Shown: piece by piece, positions 46,032-55,141 of the stretch
Layout of the letters: every line of letters begins with the position of its first letter
Position numbering within the stretch: position 1 is the stretch's first letter
Assembly: GCA_934167695.1 (NCBI GenBank)
Contig: CAKPLP010000005.1
Coordinates: 25,721 to 89,720 of the forward strand
Source: an uncultured Bacilli bacterium
GTDB taxonomy: Bacteria; Bacillota_I; Bacilli_A; RF39; UBA660
DNA length: 64,000 nucleotides
Direction: 5' to 3'
Translations under genes and position numbers: made by a program
Notes under the pieces: model-generated
The model's database searches: none
What the model was told of the DNA's origin: nothing
What the model saw: the letters and a program-made list of their open reading frames with translations, nothing else

Positions 46032-47285
46032 ATGAAGATACTAGAAATAACAGGAGGAGAAAAACTTAGCGGATCTATAAGAGTAAGTGGTGCCAAAAAT
46101 AGTGCAGTAGCTTTAATTCCGGCTGCAATTTTAGCAGATGAAACAGTTACTATATGCAACATACCAGAAATAACTGATACAGATAATTTATGCGAAATTT
46201 TAAACCATTTAGGAGTAACAACAAAAAGAGCTAGTGAAAGTATAATAATAAATTCATCTAACATGCATAATAATGAAATAGATGAGGAATTTTCTAAAAA
46301 ATTGCGTGCTTCATATTATTTTATGGGTGCCCTTTTAGGAAAATATAAAAAGGCTGTAATGTATTTTCCGGGAGGTTGTTCTATTGGAGCAAGACCTATA
46401 GATTTACATTTAAAAGGATTTGAAGCTTTAGGAGCAACAGTAAAGGTAGAAGATAATAAATATACAGTAGAAGCAGAAAGACTAATTGGTTGTCCTATAT
46501 ATTTAGATTTTGCATCAGTTGGTGCTACTATAAATATAATGCTAGCAGCAGTCTTAGCAGAAGGTAAAACAACAATAGATAATGCAGCAAAAGAACCAGA
46601 AATAGTAAATATAGCAACATTTTTAAATAATATGGGAGCTCATATCACAGGAGCAGGTACTTCTACAATAAAAATTGAAGGAGTAAAACATTTACATGGC
46701 TGCTTTCATGAAGTAATCCCTGATAGAATAGAAGCAGGAACTTATGTTATTATAGGAGCCTTATGTGGTGATCAGTTAAAAATAGATAATATTATTCCAG
46801 AACATCTAGAATCTTTAATATCAAAACTTCAAGAAATTGGTGCTCAAATGGAAATTGGATCAGATTATATAACTATAACAAGAGGAGAAAAATATAAAGC
46901 AACAAACATTAAAACAGCTCCATATCCGGGATTTCCAACAGATTTACAACAACCTTTTTCAACATTACTAACTCAATGTGAAGGAAAAAGTAAAGTTGAA
47001 GAAACAATCTGGGAAAATAGATTTATGCATGTACCATATTTATGTCAAATGGGAGCAGATATTATTGTTAAAAATCAAACAGCTACAATAATTGGTTCAA
47101 CAAAACTAAAGGGAAAAGAAGTAGTAGCAACAGACTTACGTGCAGGAGCTGCCATGGTTGCAGCAGCCTTAATCGCAGAAAATAAAACAATGATAACCAA
47201 TGTTGAACATATTTTAAGAGGTTATGAAAATATAGTAGAAAAATTAACTCAAGTAGGTGCTAAAATAAAGAGTCGAGAAATATAA
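46032..47285 (+). CDS. murA: UDP-N-acetylglucosamine 1-carboxyvinyltransferase
   Basis: First committed step of peptidoglycan synthesis and target of fosfomycin. SGAKNSAVALIPAA is the N-terminal signature. FPGGCSIGARPIDLH has the catalytic Cys, so fosfomycin sensitivity is expected. DRIEAGTY, YPGFPTDLQQP and DLRAGAAMVAAAL are all present. The length is 417 residues from ATG 46032, which follows GGAGG; the frame to 46017 adds five residues only. In Bacilli murA, DUF1146, spoIIQ, spoIIID and mbl lie in one neighbourhood, as they do here with insertions. Confidence 0.96.
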   Translation: MKILEITGGEKLSGSIRVSGAKNSAVALIPAAILADETVTICNIPEITDTDNLCEILNHLGVTTKRASESIIINSSNMHNNEIDEEFSKKLRASYYFMGALLGKYKKAVMYFPGGCSIGARPIDLHLKGFEALGATVKVEDNKYTVEAERLIGCPIYLDFASVGATINIMLAAVLAEGKTTIDNAAKEPEIVNIATFLNNMGAHITGAGTSTIKIEGVKHLHGCFHEVIPDRIEAGTYVIIGALCGDQLKIDNIIPEHLESLISKLQEIGAQMEIGSDYITITRGEKYKATNIKTAPYPGFPTDLQQPFSTLLTQCEGKSKVEETIWENRFMHVPYLCQMGADIIVKNQTATIIGSTKLKGKEVVATDLRAGAAMVAAALIAENKTMITNVEHILRGYENIVEKLTQVGAKIKSREI

Positions 47286-47312
47286 ATATACAAAAGACTC
47301 TTTTTCTTTTTG
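47268..47312 (+). terminator. Terminator of murA
   Basis: AAAGAGTC and GACTCTTT pair across the stop codon, followed by TTTTCTTTTT. Confidence 0.65.
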
Positions 47313-47321
47313 GAGGAATAT

Positions 47322-48035
47322 ATGAAAAAGCACCTAAAATTAATAATTTTTATAATTACAATTATATCTATTTACCTTATTTATACATTAACAAATAAAA
47401 ATAATTTAATTTATGTATCAATAGGAGATTCTCTATCATTAGGAGAAAACTCTTATGGTGCCACAAACTATGGTTATAGTGACTACTTTAAAGATTATTT
47501 ACAAAAAAACGAACTACTATCAGGATATAATAAAACATTCACAGATAAAACAAAAACTATAAATGATATCTATAAAGATCTTCTAACAGACAAAAAAACA
47601 CTAATTGAAAACAACTCATATAATTTAAAAAGACTACTAAGAGAAGCCCATATAGTTACCATGTCCATAGGATTAAATGATCTAATATTCGAATATAATA
47701 TTAATCAAAAACCACTTACAATATATGAAGAAGATAGAATTGTAACAAAAGTATTTGATAATTACCAAAATTTAATTCAAGAAATAAAAAAATATTATAA
47801 ATATCCAATATATATAATAGGCTATTATGAAAATAATACAAAATACGATAATTTAATAAAAAAATTAAATGCTAAATATAAAAAATATTCCCAAAAAAAT
47901 AATGATATCTATATAGATACAACTTTTATATCTAAAAATAATATATATTTTGATAATCCTAATTCCTATTATCCTAATAATTTAGCATATAAAGAAATAT
48001 CTAAAAAAATAATTAGACTATATCAAAAAAATTAA
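47322..48035 (+). CDS. SGNH/GDSL-family hydrolase, membrane-anchored
   Basis: An N-terminal hydrophobic segment (LIIFIITIISIYLIYTL) anchors or exports the protein. The catalytic Ser is in VSIGDSLSLGENSYG (block I). SIGLNDLIFEYN supplies block III with Asn. The final Asp/His block is poorly conserved: NPNSYYPNNLAYKEISKKI has no clear DxxH, so activity is uncertain. The length is 237 residues from ATG 47322 after GGAGG. Lipases or esterases of this type often act on wall or lipid acyl groups. Confidence 0.7.
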   Translation: MKKHLKLIIFIITIISIYLIYTLTNKNNLIYVSIGDSLSLGENSYGATNYGYSDYFKDYLQKNELLSGYNKTFTDKTKTINDIYKDLLTDKKTLIENNSYNLKRLLREAHIVTMSIGLNDLIFEYNINQKPLTIYEEDRIVTKVFDNYQNLIQEIKKYYKYPIYIIGYYENNTKYDNLIKKLNAKYKKYSQKNNDIYIDTTFISKNNIYFDNPNSYYPNNLAYKEISKKIIRLYQKN

Positions 48036-48063
48036 TTATAATATAGATAAAAAAGGAGATAAT

Positions 48064-48615
48064 ATGGATACAGTAGTAAAAACATTAGATAATGAACTAT
48101 ATCAAGTCGAATATAATAAATTTAAAGATATTTCAAAGATAAATAGAGATCATTCGATTTATTTAAAAGAAAATCCTATCTCTGATATTGATATTGTTGA
48201 AGTAATAGATACAAATAACGATAAAAAGAATTTAAAAAGCAATTATATTATAGATAAAAATGCATCTATATCACTATTAATGGAAGAAATAGATCTTTAT
48301 TGTGATATTTACCAGTTACCACCAATAAATATTTCACAAAAAGAATGGAATATTCTTTTTAACACAATATATGAAATGACTATAGAGATAAAAAGAGAAA
48401 AAGACTATTATAAATTTTTAAATATAATTAATAATTATACATTAGCAGAAGCATTAGTAGAAAATAGTGAAATAATTATATTAGAAGACTATGTAAAATC
48501 GCTTAATTATCTAAAAAAATACAATATATTAGATCAAATACTAGAAAAAACAGCAAATAAAATAACAAAATATATAGATAAAAATAAAATAATTGTTTTA
48601 AAAAGGACTTTTTAG
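48064..48615 (+). CDS. Hypothetical protein
   Basis: A 183-residue soluble, charged protein with no motif I recognise and no signal or membrane segment. It is mostly helical by composition, and base usage is like its neighbours. It starts after AAAGGAGAT, 28 bp from the SGNH hydrolase, and precedes rpmE. Real coding status is supported by the strong ribosome-binding site and operon spacing. Confidence 0.6.
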   Translation: MDTVVKTLDNELYQVEYNKFKDISKINRDHSIYLKENPISDIDIVEVIDTNNDKKNLKSNYIIDKNASISLLMEEIDLYCDIYQLPPINISQKEWNILFNTIYEMTIEIKREKDYYKFLNIINNYTLAEALVENSEIIILEDYVKSLNYLKKYNILDQILEKTANKITKYIDKNKIIVLKRTF

Positions 48616-48616
48616 C

Positions 48617-48645
48617 TTGCAAAATAAAACAAAACTTGTTATACT
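48617..48645 (+). promoter_or_regulatory. Promoter of rpmE
   Basis: TTGCAA, a 17-bp spacer and TATACT. The leader has the dyad ATGATTAATATTTAATCAT at about 48664-48682. Confidence 0.7.
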
Positions 48646-48702
48646 AATAACGCTATTAATTACTATGATTAATATTTAATCATGGCGGAAGGAGAGATAA
48701 AA

Positions 48703-48918
48703 ATGAAAGCAGGAATCCATCCAGAATACAAAGAAAGTAAAGTAACTTGTGCATGTGGAGAAACTTTCACAACAAGAAGCACAAAGGATGAAATAACAGT
48801 AGAAGTTTGTTCTAAATGTCATCCATTCTATACTGGAAAACAAAACAGAGCATCACGTGCAGGACGTGTTGACAAATTTAATAAAAAATATGGATTTGAT
48901 AAAAAAGAAACTGCTTAA
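48703..48918 (+). CDS. rpmE: 50S ribosomal protein L31 (zinc form)
   Basis: [20 protein letters not shown] with [15 protein letters not shown] shows the cysteines of the zinc-binding C+ form, not the zinc-free paralogue. The length is 71 residues. Start 48703 follows GGAAGGAGAG; the longer frame to 48682 would place the ribosome-binding site inside the gene. Confidence 0.96.
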   Translation: MKAGIHPEYKESKVTCACGETFTTRSTKDEITVEVCSKCHPFYTGKQNRASRAGRVDKFNKKYGFDKKETA

Positions 48919-48930
48919 TGCAGTTTTTTC
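48908..48930 (+). terminator. Terminator of rpmE
   Basis: AAACTGC and GCAGTTT with loop TTAAT, followed by T and TC. Confidence 0.75.
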
Positions 48931-48955
48931 TTTTTCCACAATTTTTGTGGAAAAA
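48931..48955. promoter_or_regulatory. Perfect inverted pair of DnaA-box-like motifs
   Basis: TTTTTCCACAA, three T, then TTGTGGAAAAA: an 11-bp perfect dyad whose arms are the same TTTTCCACA motif found at oriC. It may be a second terminator hairpin or a DnaA-binding site upstream of rpiB. Confidence 0.45.
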
Positions 48956-49011
48956 ATAAAATTTAGTTATGATATACTATATTTAAGAAATAATTAAAGG
49001 AGAATGATAAC

Positions 49012-49458
49012 ATGAAAATAGGAATTGCAAGTGATCATAGAGGTTATGAACTAAAACAAAATATAATTAATAAATTAACAGAATATGAAATAATAGATTA
49101 TGGAACATATTCCACAGAATCTGTGGATTATCCTGATTATGCCTTTAAATTAGGTGAAAAAGTAGCAAAACATGAAGTTGAATTTGGTATAGCTATATGT
49201 GGAAGTGGAATAGGAATATCTATTGCTTGCAATAAAGTTAAAGGAATCAGATGTGCAAAGATATCATCAAAAGAAGAAGCATACTATACAAGAAATGATA
49301 ATGATTCAAATATAATTGCTTTCTCATCAAATACAACATTAGAAGATGCCATAACATATATAAAAACATTTATAGAAACACCATTTTCAAATATAGAAAG
49401 ACATCAAAAAAGAATAAATAAAATAACAAAATATGAGGAAAATAACTATGAGTGTTAA
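49012..49458 (+). CDS. rpiB: Ribose-5-phosphate isomerase B
   Basis: Sugar-phosphate isomerase of the RpiB/LacA/LacB fold. It has MKIGIASDHRGYELK, DYGTYSTESVDYPDYA, the catalytic Cys loop FGIAICGSGIGISIACNKVKGIRCA and NDSNIIAFSS. The length is 148 residues. A palindrome TCCACAGAATCTGTGGA lies within its codons at 49111. It overlaps DUF1146 by 11 bases. Confidence 0.94.
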   Translation: MKIGIASDHRGYELKQNIINKLTEYEIIDYGTYSTESVDYPDYAFKLGEKVAKHEVEFGIAICGSGIGISIACNKVKGIRCAKISSKEEAYYTRNDNDSNIIAFSSNTTLEDAITYIKTFIETPFSNIERHQKRINKITKYEENNYEC

Positions 49459-49645
49459 ATCAATTATATATATACTAGTATCAATTTTAGTAATTTGGGC
49501 ATTAGATTCCGTAAATATTACAAAAATTTTTAAAAAAAATAAAGAATTACAAGCAAAAGTACTATACTTATTATTAGCATTAGCACTTATATATTTAATA
49601 ACCAATTTTATCTGGGACTTCTTTTTAGTAACAAAAATTTATTAA
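49448..49645 (+). CDS. DUF1146 membrane protein (YwzB type)
   Basis: A 65-residue protein with two hydrophobic segments (SIIYILVSILVIWAL and LYLLLALALIYLITNFI) separated by a basic loop (KIFKKNKELQAKV). This matches YwzB/DUF1146, found upstream of murA and spoIID/spoIIQ in Bacillus. The start was set at ATG 49448, after GAGGAAAATA. Function unknown. Confidence 0.8.
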   Translation: MSVKSIIYILVSILVIWALDSVNITKIFKKNKELQAKVLYLLLALALIYLITNFIWDFFLVTKIY

Positions 49646-49694
49646 ATTAGTATAAAATTTTAATTTCTGTAAAAACTCTTAATGAGGTGGAAAA

Positions 49695-50381
49695 ATGAAA
49701 AAGAAATTAAAATTAAAATCCTATGTTTTACCAAGCTTATATGTATGCCTTTTTGTTGCAACCTTTTATATTACTCTAGTAGTTTCAAATATGTTAACTA
49801 AAAAAACTCCAATTCAAGAAAATAAAACTCAAAATATAGATTATGTATCAGAAACTATTTTAGATAACGAACAACCAGTAATTAATGAAACACTTAAAAT
49901 GCAAAAACCATATACAAATGAAAGTGTTACTATAGGTAAATACTTCTATGATTATCAAGGTGAAAGTGATAAGCAAGAAAACTCTATAACATATCACGAT
50001 AATACATATATTCAAAACTCTGGAGTTGACTATATTTTAGAAGAAAGTTTTGATGTAGTAAGTATTTTATCAGGAACAGTAACATCAGTAACAACAGATG
50101 ACCTATTAGGAAAAGTAGTAGAAATAAAACATGATAATAACTATGTAAGTGTTTATCAAAGTTTAAGTACAGTAAATGTAAAAAAGGGTGATACAGTAAC
50201 ACAGGGACAAGTAATAGGAAAAAGTGGTACAAATGAAATTGACAAAGATATGGGAAACCATTTACATTTTGAACTTTATATAAAAGGTCAAGTTGTAGAT
50301 CCAACACTATATTTAGACAAAGAAATTTCAACAACTAATGATACAACTACTGACAATACTACAAAAAAAGAAGGAGAGTAA
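49695..50381 (+). CDS. spoIIQ: Stage II sporulation protein Q-like, M23 fold
   Basis: Forespore membrane protein that in Bacillus forms a channel with SpoIIIAH across the septum. It has an N-terminal membrane helix (LPSLYVCLFVATFYITLVV), then a LytM/M23 domain (about residues 105-205). The usual first zinc ligand motif HxGxD reads NSGVD, so that His is lost as in B. subtilis SpoIIQ, while HLHFEL is kept. This points to a structural, not catalytic, role. The length is 228 residues. spoIIID and mbl follow directly, the same order as in Bacillus. Confidence 0.88.
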   Translation: MKKKLKLKSYVLPSLYVCLFVATFYITLVVSNMLTKKTPIQENKTQNIDYVSETILDNEQPVINETLKMQKPYTNESVTIGKYFYDYQGESDKQENSITYHDNTYIQNSGVDYILEESFDVVSILSGTVTSVTTDDLLGKVVEIKHDNNYVSVYQSLSTVNVKKGDTVTQGQVIGKSGTNEIDKDMGNHLHFELYIKGQVVDPTLYLDKEISTTNDTTTDNTTKKEGE

Positions 50382-50392
50382 TCTTCTTTTTT
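50367..50392 (+). terminator. Terminator of spoIIQ
   Basis: AAAGAAG and CTTCTTT stem overlapping the stop, followed by T. Confidence 0.65.
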
Positions 50393-50439
50393 CATAAAAT
50401 GAACTTAACGTTTATATACTTAAGTAAGGAGAAAATTTT

Positions 50440-50691
50440 ATGAATAAGATGATTGCAAGAAGAGTTATAGAAGAAGCTAATATAATAATAAATACTGAAA
50501 TAACTTTAAGGGAGTTAGCAAAACACCTTGGAGTTAGTAAAAGTACAATACATAAAGATATGCAAGAAAGATTAATCCAACTAGATAAAGGTCTATATAA
50601 TAATGTAAAAAAAGTCTTTAAAAAACACTTAGATACAAGATATTATCTAGGTGGAGAATCAACTAGAAAAAAATATCAAAAAACATTATAA
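50440..50691 (+). CDS. spoIIID: Sporulation transcription regulator SpoIIID
   Basis: Small mother-cell DNA-binding regulator. The helix-turn-helix TLRELAKHLGVSKSTIHKDMQERL is nearly the Bacillus sequence, and the C-terminal basic helix (VKKVFKKHLDTRYYLGGE) is present. The length is 83 residues. It follows AAGGAG. It lies between spoIIQ and mbl, the conserved position. Confidence 0.96.
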   Translation: MNKMIARRVIEEANIIINTEITLRELAKHLGVSKSTIHKDMQERLIQLDKGLYNNVKKVFKKHLDTRYYLGGESTRKKYQKTL

Positions 50692-50744
50692 ATTTTTGGT
50701 TATTTATGGTAAAATAATATACGTTGTGAAAGGATGTGATAAAA

Positions 50745-51743
50745 GTGTTAGCGAAAGATATTGGAATAGATTTAGGAACAGCTAATGTATTAATCTACAT
50801 AAAGGGAGAAGGAATAGTTTTAAATGAACCAAGTATTGTAGCAATAGATACAGAAAATAAAAAAGTAATAGCTGTTGGAAAAGAAGCAAGTGAAATGTTT
50901 GGAAGAACACCAGAACATGTAAAAGCTATTAAGCCAATGAAAGATGGTGTAATAGCAGATTTTGAAGTAACAGAAATAATGCTAAACACTTTTATAAGAA
51001 AAATAAAAGCAAGGACACTTTTTACTAGACCAAGAATACTTATATGTTGTCCAACAAATATTACTCCAGTTGAAAAAAATGCTATAAAAGAAGCTGCAGA
51101 AAGAACAGGAGCAAGAAAGGTATATATAGAAGAAGAACCAAAAGTAGCTGCAATAGGAGCAGGAATGGATATTTCAAAACCTAGTGCAAATATGGTAATT
51201 GATATTGGTGGAGGAACAACAGATATAGCAATTCTTTCCATGAATGATATGGTAACATCAGCATCAGTTAGAATAGCAGGAAACTTATTTGATCAGGATA
51301 TTATAAAATATATAAAAGATAAATATAAATTATTAATAGGAGAAAAAACAGCAGAAGATATAAAAATAAACTTTGCCAATGTATATAATCCAGATGAAAA
51401 ATTAGAATTAGAAGTAAGAGGAAGAAACCTAATTACAGGACTTCCACATACAGTAACAATTACTCAGGATGAAACAAAAGAAGCTTTAGATGAAAGTATA
51501 AATAAAATTATTAAAGCAACAACAAATGTTTTAGAGCAAGCACCACCAGAACTATCAGCTGATATTGTTGATAGAGGAATTGTTATGACCGGAGGAGGAG
51601 CATTACTTACAGGACTAACAGATCTAATTAAAGAACAATTAAATGTACCTACGTTAATAGCAGACTCTCCCCTTACCTGTGTAGCAGAAGGAACAGGAGT
51701 ACTTTTAAACAATATAAAACTTTTAGAAGAAGACAACAGTTAA
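50745..51743 (+). CDS. mbl: Rod shape-determining protein MreB/Mbl
   Basis: Actin-like filament protein guiding sidewall synthesis. KDIGIDLGTANVLIYIKG is phosphate-1, IDIGGGTTDIAI is phosphate-2 and MTGGGALLTGL is the adenosine motif. The position after spoIIID indicates Mbl and not MreB itself. The start was set at GTG 50745, with AAAGGATGTG upstream at suitable distance; GTG 50736 is too close to it. The length is 332 residues. Confidence 0.93.
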   Translation: MLAKDIGIDLGTANVLIYIKGEGIVLNEPSIVAIDTENKKVIAVGKEASEMFGRTPEHVKAIKPMKDGVIADFEVTEIMLNTFIRKIKARTLFTRPRILICCPTNITPVEKNAIKEAAERTGARKVYIEEEPKVAAIGAGMDISKPSANMVIDIGGGTTDIAILSMNDMVTSASVRIAGNLFDQDIIKYIKDKYKLLIGEKTAEDIKINFANVYNPDEKLELEVRGRNLITGLPHTVTITQDETKEALDESINKIIKATTNVLEQAPPELSADIVDRGIVMTGGGALLTGLTDLIKEQLNVPTLIADSPLTCVAEGTGVLLNNIKLLEEDNS

Positions 51744-51765
51744 TTAAATCTTCTTTTTTTTTATA
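51726..51765 (+). terminator. Terminator of mbl
   Basis: AGAAGA and TCTTCT pair across the stop codon and precede nine T. Confidence 0.65.
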
Positions 51766-51805
51766 ACAAATTATAGTATAATCAATTTAAGAAAAGAGGA
51801 GTATT

Positions 51806-52933
51806 ATGAATCAGGAAATAATAACGAGTTTGAAAATAGTCATAACTACCTTTATATGTTCTGCTCTGATTATGCCACTTATGAAAAAGGTTGCGACTCA
51901 TGTTGGTGCTATAGACGTTCCTAGATCCGAAGAAGGTAATAGACATATCCATAAAAAAGCTACTCCAAAATTTGGAGGTTTAGGCATATTTCTAAGCTTT
52001 TTAATAGGATATATGATTTTTGGAAGTCAAAGCATTCAGATGAATTCAATTTTAATAGGAAGTTTTATAGTAATATTAACGAGTATAACCGATGATATAA
52101 AACCAATAAAAGCTACCTATAAATTTTTAGGACATTTAATTGCTGCATGTGTTCTAGTCTTTTATGGAAAAATAACCCTAAACGATGTTACCGCATTTGG
52201 TTTTTCATTAGACTTTGGAATTTGGGCATATCCAATAACCCTATTATTTATAGTAGCATGCACTAATATTATTAATTTAATAGATGGACTAGATGGATTA
52301 AGTGGAGGTATTTGTTCAATATTTTTCCTAACGATTGGAATAATAGGACTATATCAAGGCCGTGCAGGAAGTTTAGTAATGGTATTAACCTTTGTAATGT
52401 TAGGTTCAACATTAGGCTTTTTATTTCATAATTTTTATCCAGCCACAATCTTTGCAGGAGACTCCGCCACATTTATGGGATTTATTATTGCAGTAATTTC
52501 AATATTAGAATTTAAAGGACCAGCATTAACATCATTCTTTGTACCAATAATAATTTTAGCAATCCCAATTCTTGATACATTCTTTGCAATAATAAGAAGA
52601 ACATTAAAAGGAAAACCAATTTTTTCAGCAGATAAACAACATTTACACCATCAACTATTAGGAATGAACTTCTCACAAAGAACAACAGTTATAATAATCT
52701 ATATAATAGATATATTATTCTCATTAGCAACAATACTTTATACAGTTAAAGATCCTCAACTAGGAAGTACTTTATATATTATTTTATTTTTAATAATAGT
52801 TTGGTTCGTATTTCATACGAGTATTATTTCAGATAAAACCCCACAATTAACAGAAAAAATAGTAGAAAAAATTAAAATGCCTAAAAAGCCACAGAAAAAG
52901 GTTAAAAAGAAGAAAAAATTACAAAAAAAGTAA
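51806..52933 (+). CDS. Undecaprenyl-phosphate GlcNAc-1-phosphate transferase (TagO/WecA type)
   Basis: Polytopic enzyme that starts wall teichoic acid or related glycopolymer synthesis. It has about ten membrane helices. The catalytic and Mg-binding motifs are RHIHKKATPKFGGLGI, TDDIKPIKA (DDxxx), NLIDGLDGLSGG, AGDSATFMGF and the cytosolic HLHHQLLG. These place it with TagO/WecA and not MraY. The length is 375 residues, with a Lys-rich C-terminal tail (about 20 residues, mostly K) that is unusual. It follows AGAGGAG. Confidence 0.92.
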   Translation: MNQEIITSLKIVITTFICSALIMPLMKKVATHVGAIDVPRSEEGNRHIHKKATPKFGGLGIFLSFLIGYMIFGSQSIQMNSILIGSFIVILTSITDDIKPIKATYKFLGHLIAACVLVFYGKITLNDVTAFGFSLDFGIWAYPITLLFIVACTNIINLIDGLDGLSGGICSIFFLTIGIIGLYQGRAGSLVMVLTFVMLGSTLGFLFHNFYPATIFAGDSATFMGFIIAVISILEFKGPALTSFFVPIIILAIPILDTFFAIIRRTLKGKPIFSADKQHLHHQLLGMNFSQRTTVIIIYIIDILFSLATILYTVKDPQLGSTLYIILFLIIVWFVFHTSIISDKTPQLTEKIVEKIKMPKKPQKKVKKKKKLQKK

Positions 52934-53010
52934 TTTTTTTTTTGTTGATTTTTAACACAAAATTGGAAAATTATGGTAAAATATTAAACTTATATGGGAG
53001 GTGAGGTAAA

Positions 53011-53745
53011 ATGATTGATTTTGTAATCTGTGATGATAATAAAGAATTCACAATATTACTAAGAAAAAAAGTAAAACAATTTATGAGTAAATATCCAGAA
53101 TTAGAATGTCAATATCATATTTTCTCTGGATATGGTAAAGAGTTTGAAAGAATAGTAGAATCTGAAAATACTTTTAAAGTATACTTTCTAGATATAGAAA
53201 CTAAAAGAGGTTCTGGATTAGATGCAACCAGAATGATCAGAGAAAAGTATGACGATTGGAACTCTATAATTATGATTGTAACATCACATGAAGAGTTCAG
53301 ATATGAAGCATTAAGTAACAGATTATATTTATTTGATTTTCTAAATAAATTGAACAACTTTGACTCCAACTTAGAAGAAGACTTAAAGAACGTCTTAAAA
53401 CAATATACCAGAAATAGTAAAAGTATTACTTTAGAATACGATAGAGCAATTCATAGAGTAGAACTAAGAGATATTATTTATGTAGAAAAACAAATAGATA
53501 GTAAGAAATGCATTGTAGTAACCACTTATGGTATCAAATATGTACAATGTTCATTAAATGATATTTACAATCAACTAGATGGAGATTTCATGAAAGCAAG
53601 TAGAAGTCTAATAGTAAATATCAAAAAGATAAGAGAATATAACTCAAAGACAAATACCATTTACTTTGTAAATGAATACAAATCTAACCTAGTATCAAGA
53701 GAAAGCAAGAAGGAGTTGATGAATCGTGTTAGAAATAATAACTAA
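53011..53745 (+). CDS. agrA: AgrA-like response regulator (REC + LytTR)
   Basis: Receiver domain with acidic pocket Asp8/Asp9 and phospho-acceptor Asp61 (YFLDIETKRGSGLDATR). The C-terminal LytTR DNA-binding domain includes ILEYDRAIHRVELRDIIYVE-like ITLEYDRAIHRVELRDIIYVE and KASRSLIVNIKKI. The length of 244 residues equals AgrA/ComE types. It is transcribed with the histidine kinase, overlapping it by 20 bases. Unlike staphylococci, the regulator comes before the kinase, and agrB-agrD lie convergently downstream. Confidence 0.9.
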   Translation: MIDFVICDDNKEFTILLRKKVKQFMSKYPELECQYHIFSGYGKEFERIVESENTFKVYFLDIETKRGSGLDATRMIREKYDDWNSIIMIVTSHEEFRYEALSNRLYLFDFLNKLNNFDSNLEEDLKNVLKQYTRNSKSITLEYDRAIHRVELRDIIYVEKQIDSKKCIVVTTYGIKYVQCSLNDIYNQLDGDFMKASRSLIVNIKKIREYNSKTNTIYFVNEYKSNLVSRESKKELMNRVRNNN

Positions 53746-55060
53746 AACATTTTGTTTTGTATTAATTACAATATTATACTTCTGTATAATGAAAGGAACT
53801 CTTAATTCAAATGTAAAAATATTAAGTAAAAGAAATTTCTTATTGCTGTTTATATTAATTATCATCGTCGCTGTATCATATACAACAGAATATTCTATAC
53901 AAGCTGTAATCGTAAGAGTTATAGCAAATATTATAGTATTCAAATTAATATTTGATGAGTCAATATATAAAACTACAGTTATATTAACATTAGCTATGAT
54001 TATAAATATATTAGGAGATATTATAAACTCTGCTATAATAATGAATTTTTATACATTAGAAGAAGTTAGAAGTCTTCCTATCGCTATGTTAATATCTAAT
54101 GTTATGACAGTGTTATATTCATACATTATTTTTAGAATTAAATTTGTATCAGATAAACTAAAATTAGTAGCAAAAAATTTAAATGATAACAACATAGTTT
54201 CATCTATAATAATTTGCGCATCTATTTTTATTTTAGCAATATGTACTTTAGCAAATTTAGGTGACATTTTTACACTTAATATGTCATATTTTATAAATGT
54301 TTTAATAGTAATCGTTTTTGTAATAGTATTATTAATATTTTTTGTTGACAATAATAAATATCAAAATTTAGTAAACCAATATGATTCACTATTTAAATAT
54401 ATTCAAACATTTGAAAGTAGTATGGATAAAATTAATTTAAGTAACCATGAGTTCAAGAATGAGTTAATAATGTTAAAAAGTTACATTAAAGATGATCAAA
54501 AAGAAAAATCATTAAATATAATAAATGACATAATTGCTGAGAATAAGAAGCAAGATAGTGCAATTTTAACTAGTTTGAAAAATTTACCAAAAGGTGGTAT
54601 TAAAGGTTTATTATATTATAAAATTATTGTAGCAATGGATAATAAATTAAAAGTCAGTCTAGATGTAAGTTCAACTATTAAAGGAAAACTAAACAACTTA
54701 GATATAGAACAATCAAAATTAATTTGTAATTTAATAGGAATATATTTGGATAATGCGATAGAGGCATCACATGAAAGTGGTAAAAAATTAATTGGTATAG
54801 AAATATACACATTAGAAGATAAAGTTGAATTTGTTTTTTCTAATACCTTCAAAGATCAAGAAATAGATTTAGACAAGGTAGATAAAAATGGATATACAAC
54901 AAAAGGAAAGAATCATGGAAGAGGTCGCTATTTAGCAAAGAGATTAATTGAAAAAAATGATTGGATTTCCTCTGAAACCAAAATAATGAACAACCTATAT
55001 ATTCAAAAGATTATAATAGATAAAAACAAATTAATTAAAAGTGAAGAAAAAACAAAATAA
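53726..55060 (+). CDS. agrC: AgrC-like sensor histidine kinase
   Basis: The N-terminal half has six or so membrane helices (residues about 5-215), as in AgrC receptors of cyclic peptides. The DHp helix contains SNHEFKNELIMLKSYI with phospho-acceptor His241. A GHKL ATPase follows, with N-box LIGIYLDNAIEAS and a G-box KNHGRGRYLAKRLIEKN. The length is 444 residues. The start is GTG 53726 with AAGGAG ten bases before, inside the response-regulator gene. The ligand is likely the peptide from agrD at 55142-55261. Confidence 0.88.
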   Translation: MLEIITKTFCFVLITILYFCIMKGTLNSNVKILSKRNFLLLFILIIIVAVSYTTEYSIQAVIVRVIANIIVFKLIFDESIYKTTVILTLAMIINILGDIINSAIIMNFYTLEEVRSLPIAMLISNVMTVLYSYIIFRIKFVSDKLKLVAKNLNDNNIVSSIIICASIFILAICTLANLGDIFTLNMSYFINVLIVIVFVIVLLIFFVDNNKYQNLVNQYDSLFKYIQTFESSMDKINLSNHEFKNELIMLKSYIKDDQKEKSLNIINDIIAENKKQDSAILTSLKNLPKGGIKGLLYYKIIVAMDNKLKVSLDVSSTIKGKLNNLDIEQSKLICNLIGIYLDNAIEASHESGKKLIGIEIYTLEDKVEFVFSNTFKDQEIDLDKVDKNGYTTKGKNHGRGRYLAKRLIEKNDWISSETKIMNNLYIQKIIIDKNKLIKSEEKTK

Positions 55061-55066
55061 CAATAT

Positions 55067-55103
55067 AAAAATACTATTGGCATAATTAACCAATAGTATT
55101 TTT
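55067..55103. terminator. Bidirectional terminator between agrC and agrD
   Basis: AAAAATACTATTGG and CCAATAGTATTTTT form a perfect 14-bp stem with a nine-base loop. A-rich and T-rich ends let it stop transcripts from both convergent operons. Confidence 0.9.
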
Positions 55104-55141
55104 ATAACATCAATTATATTTATAATAAGATGAATAACATT

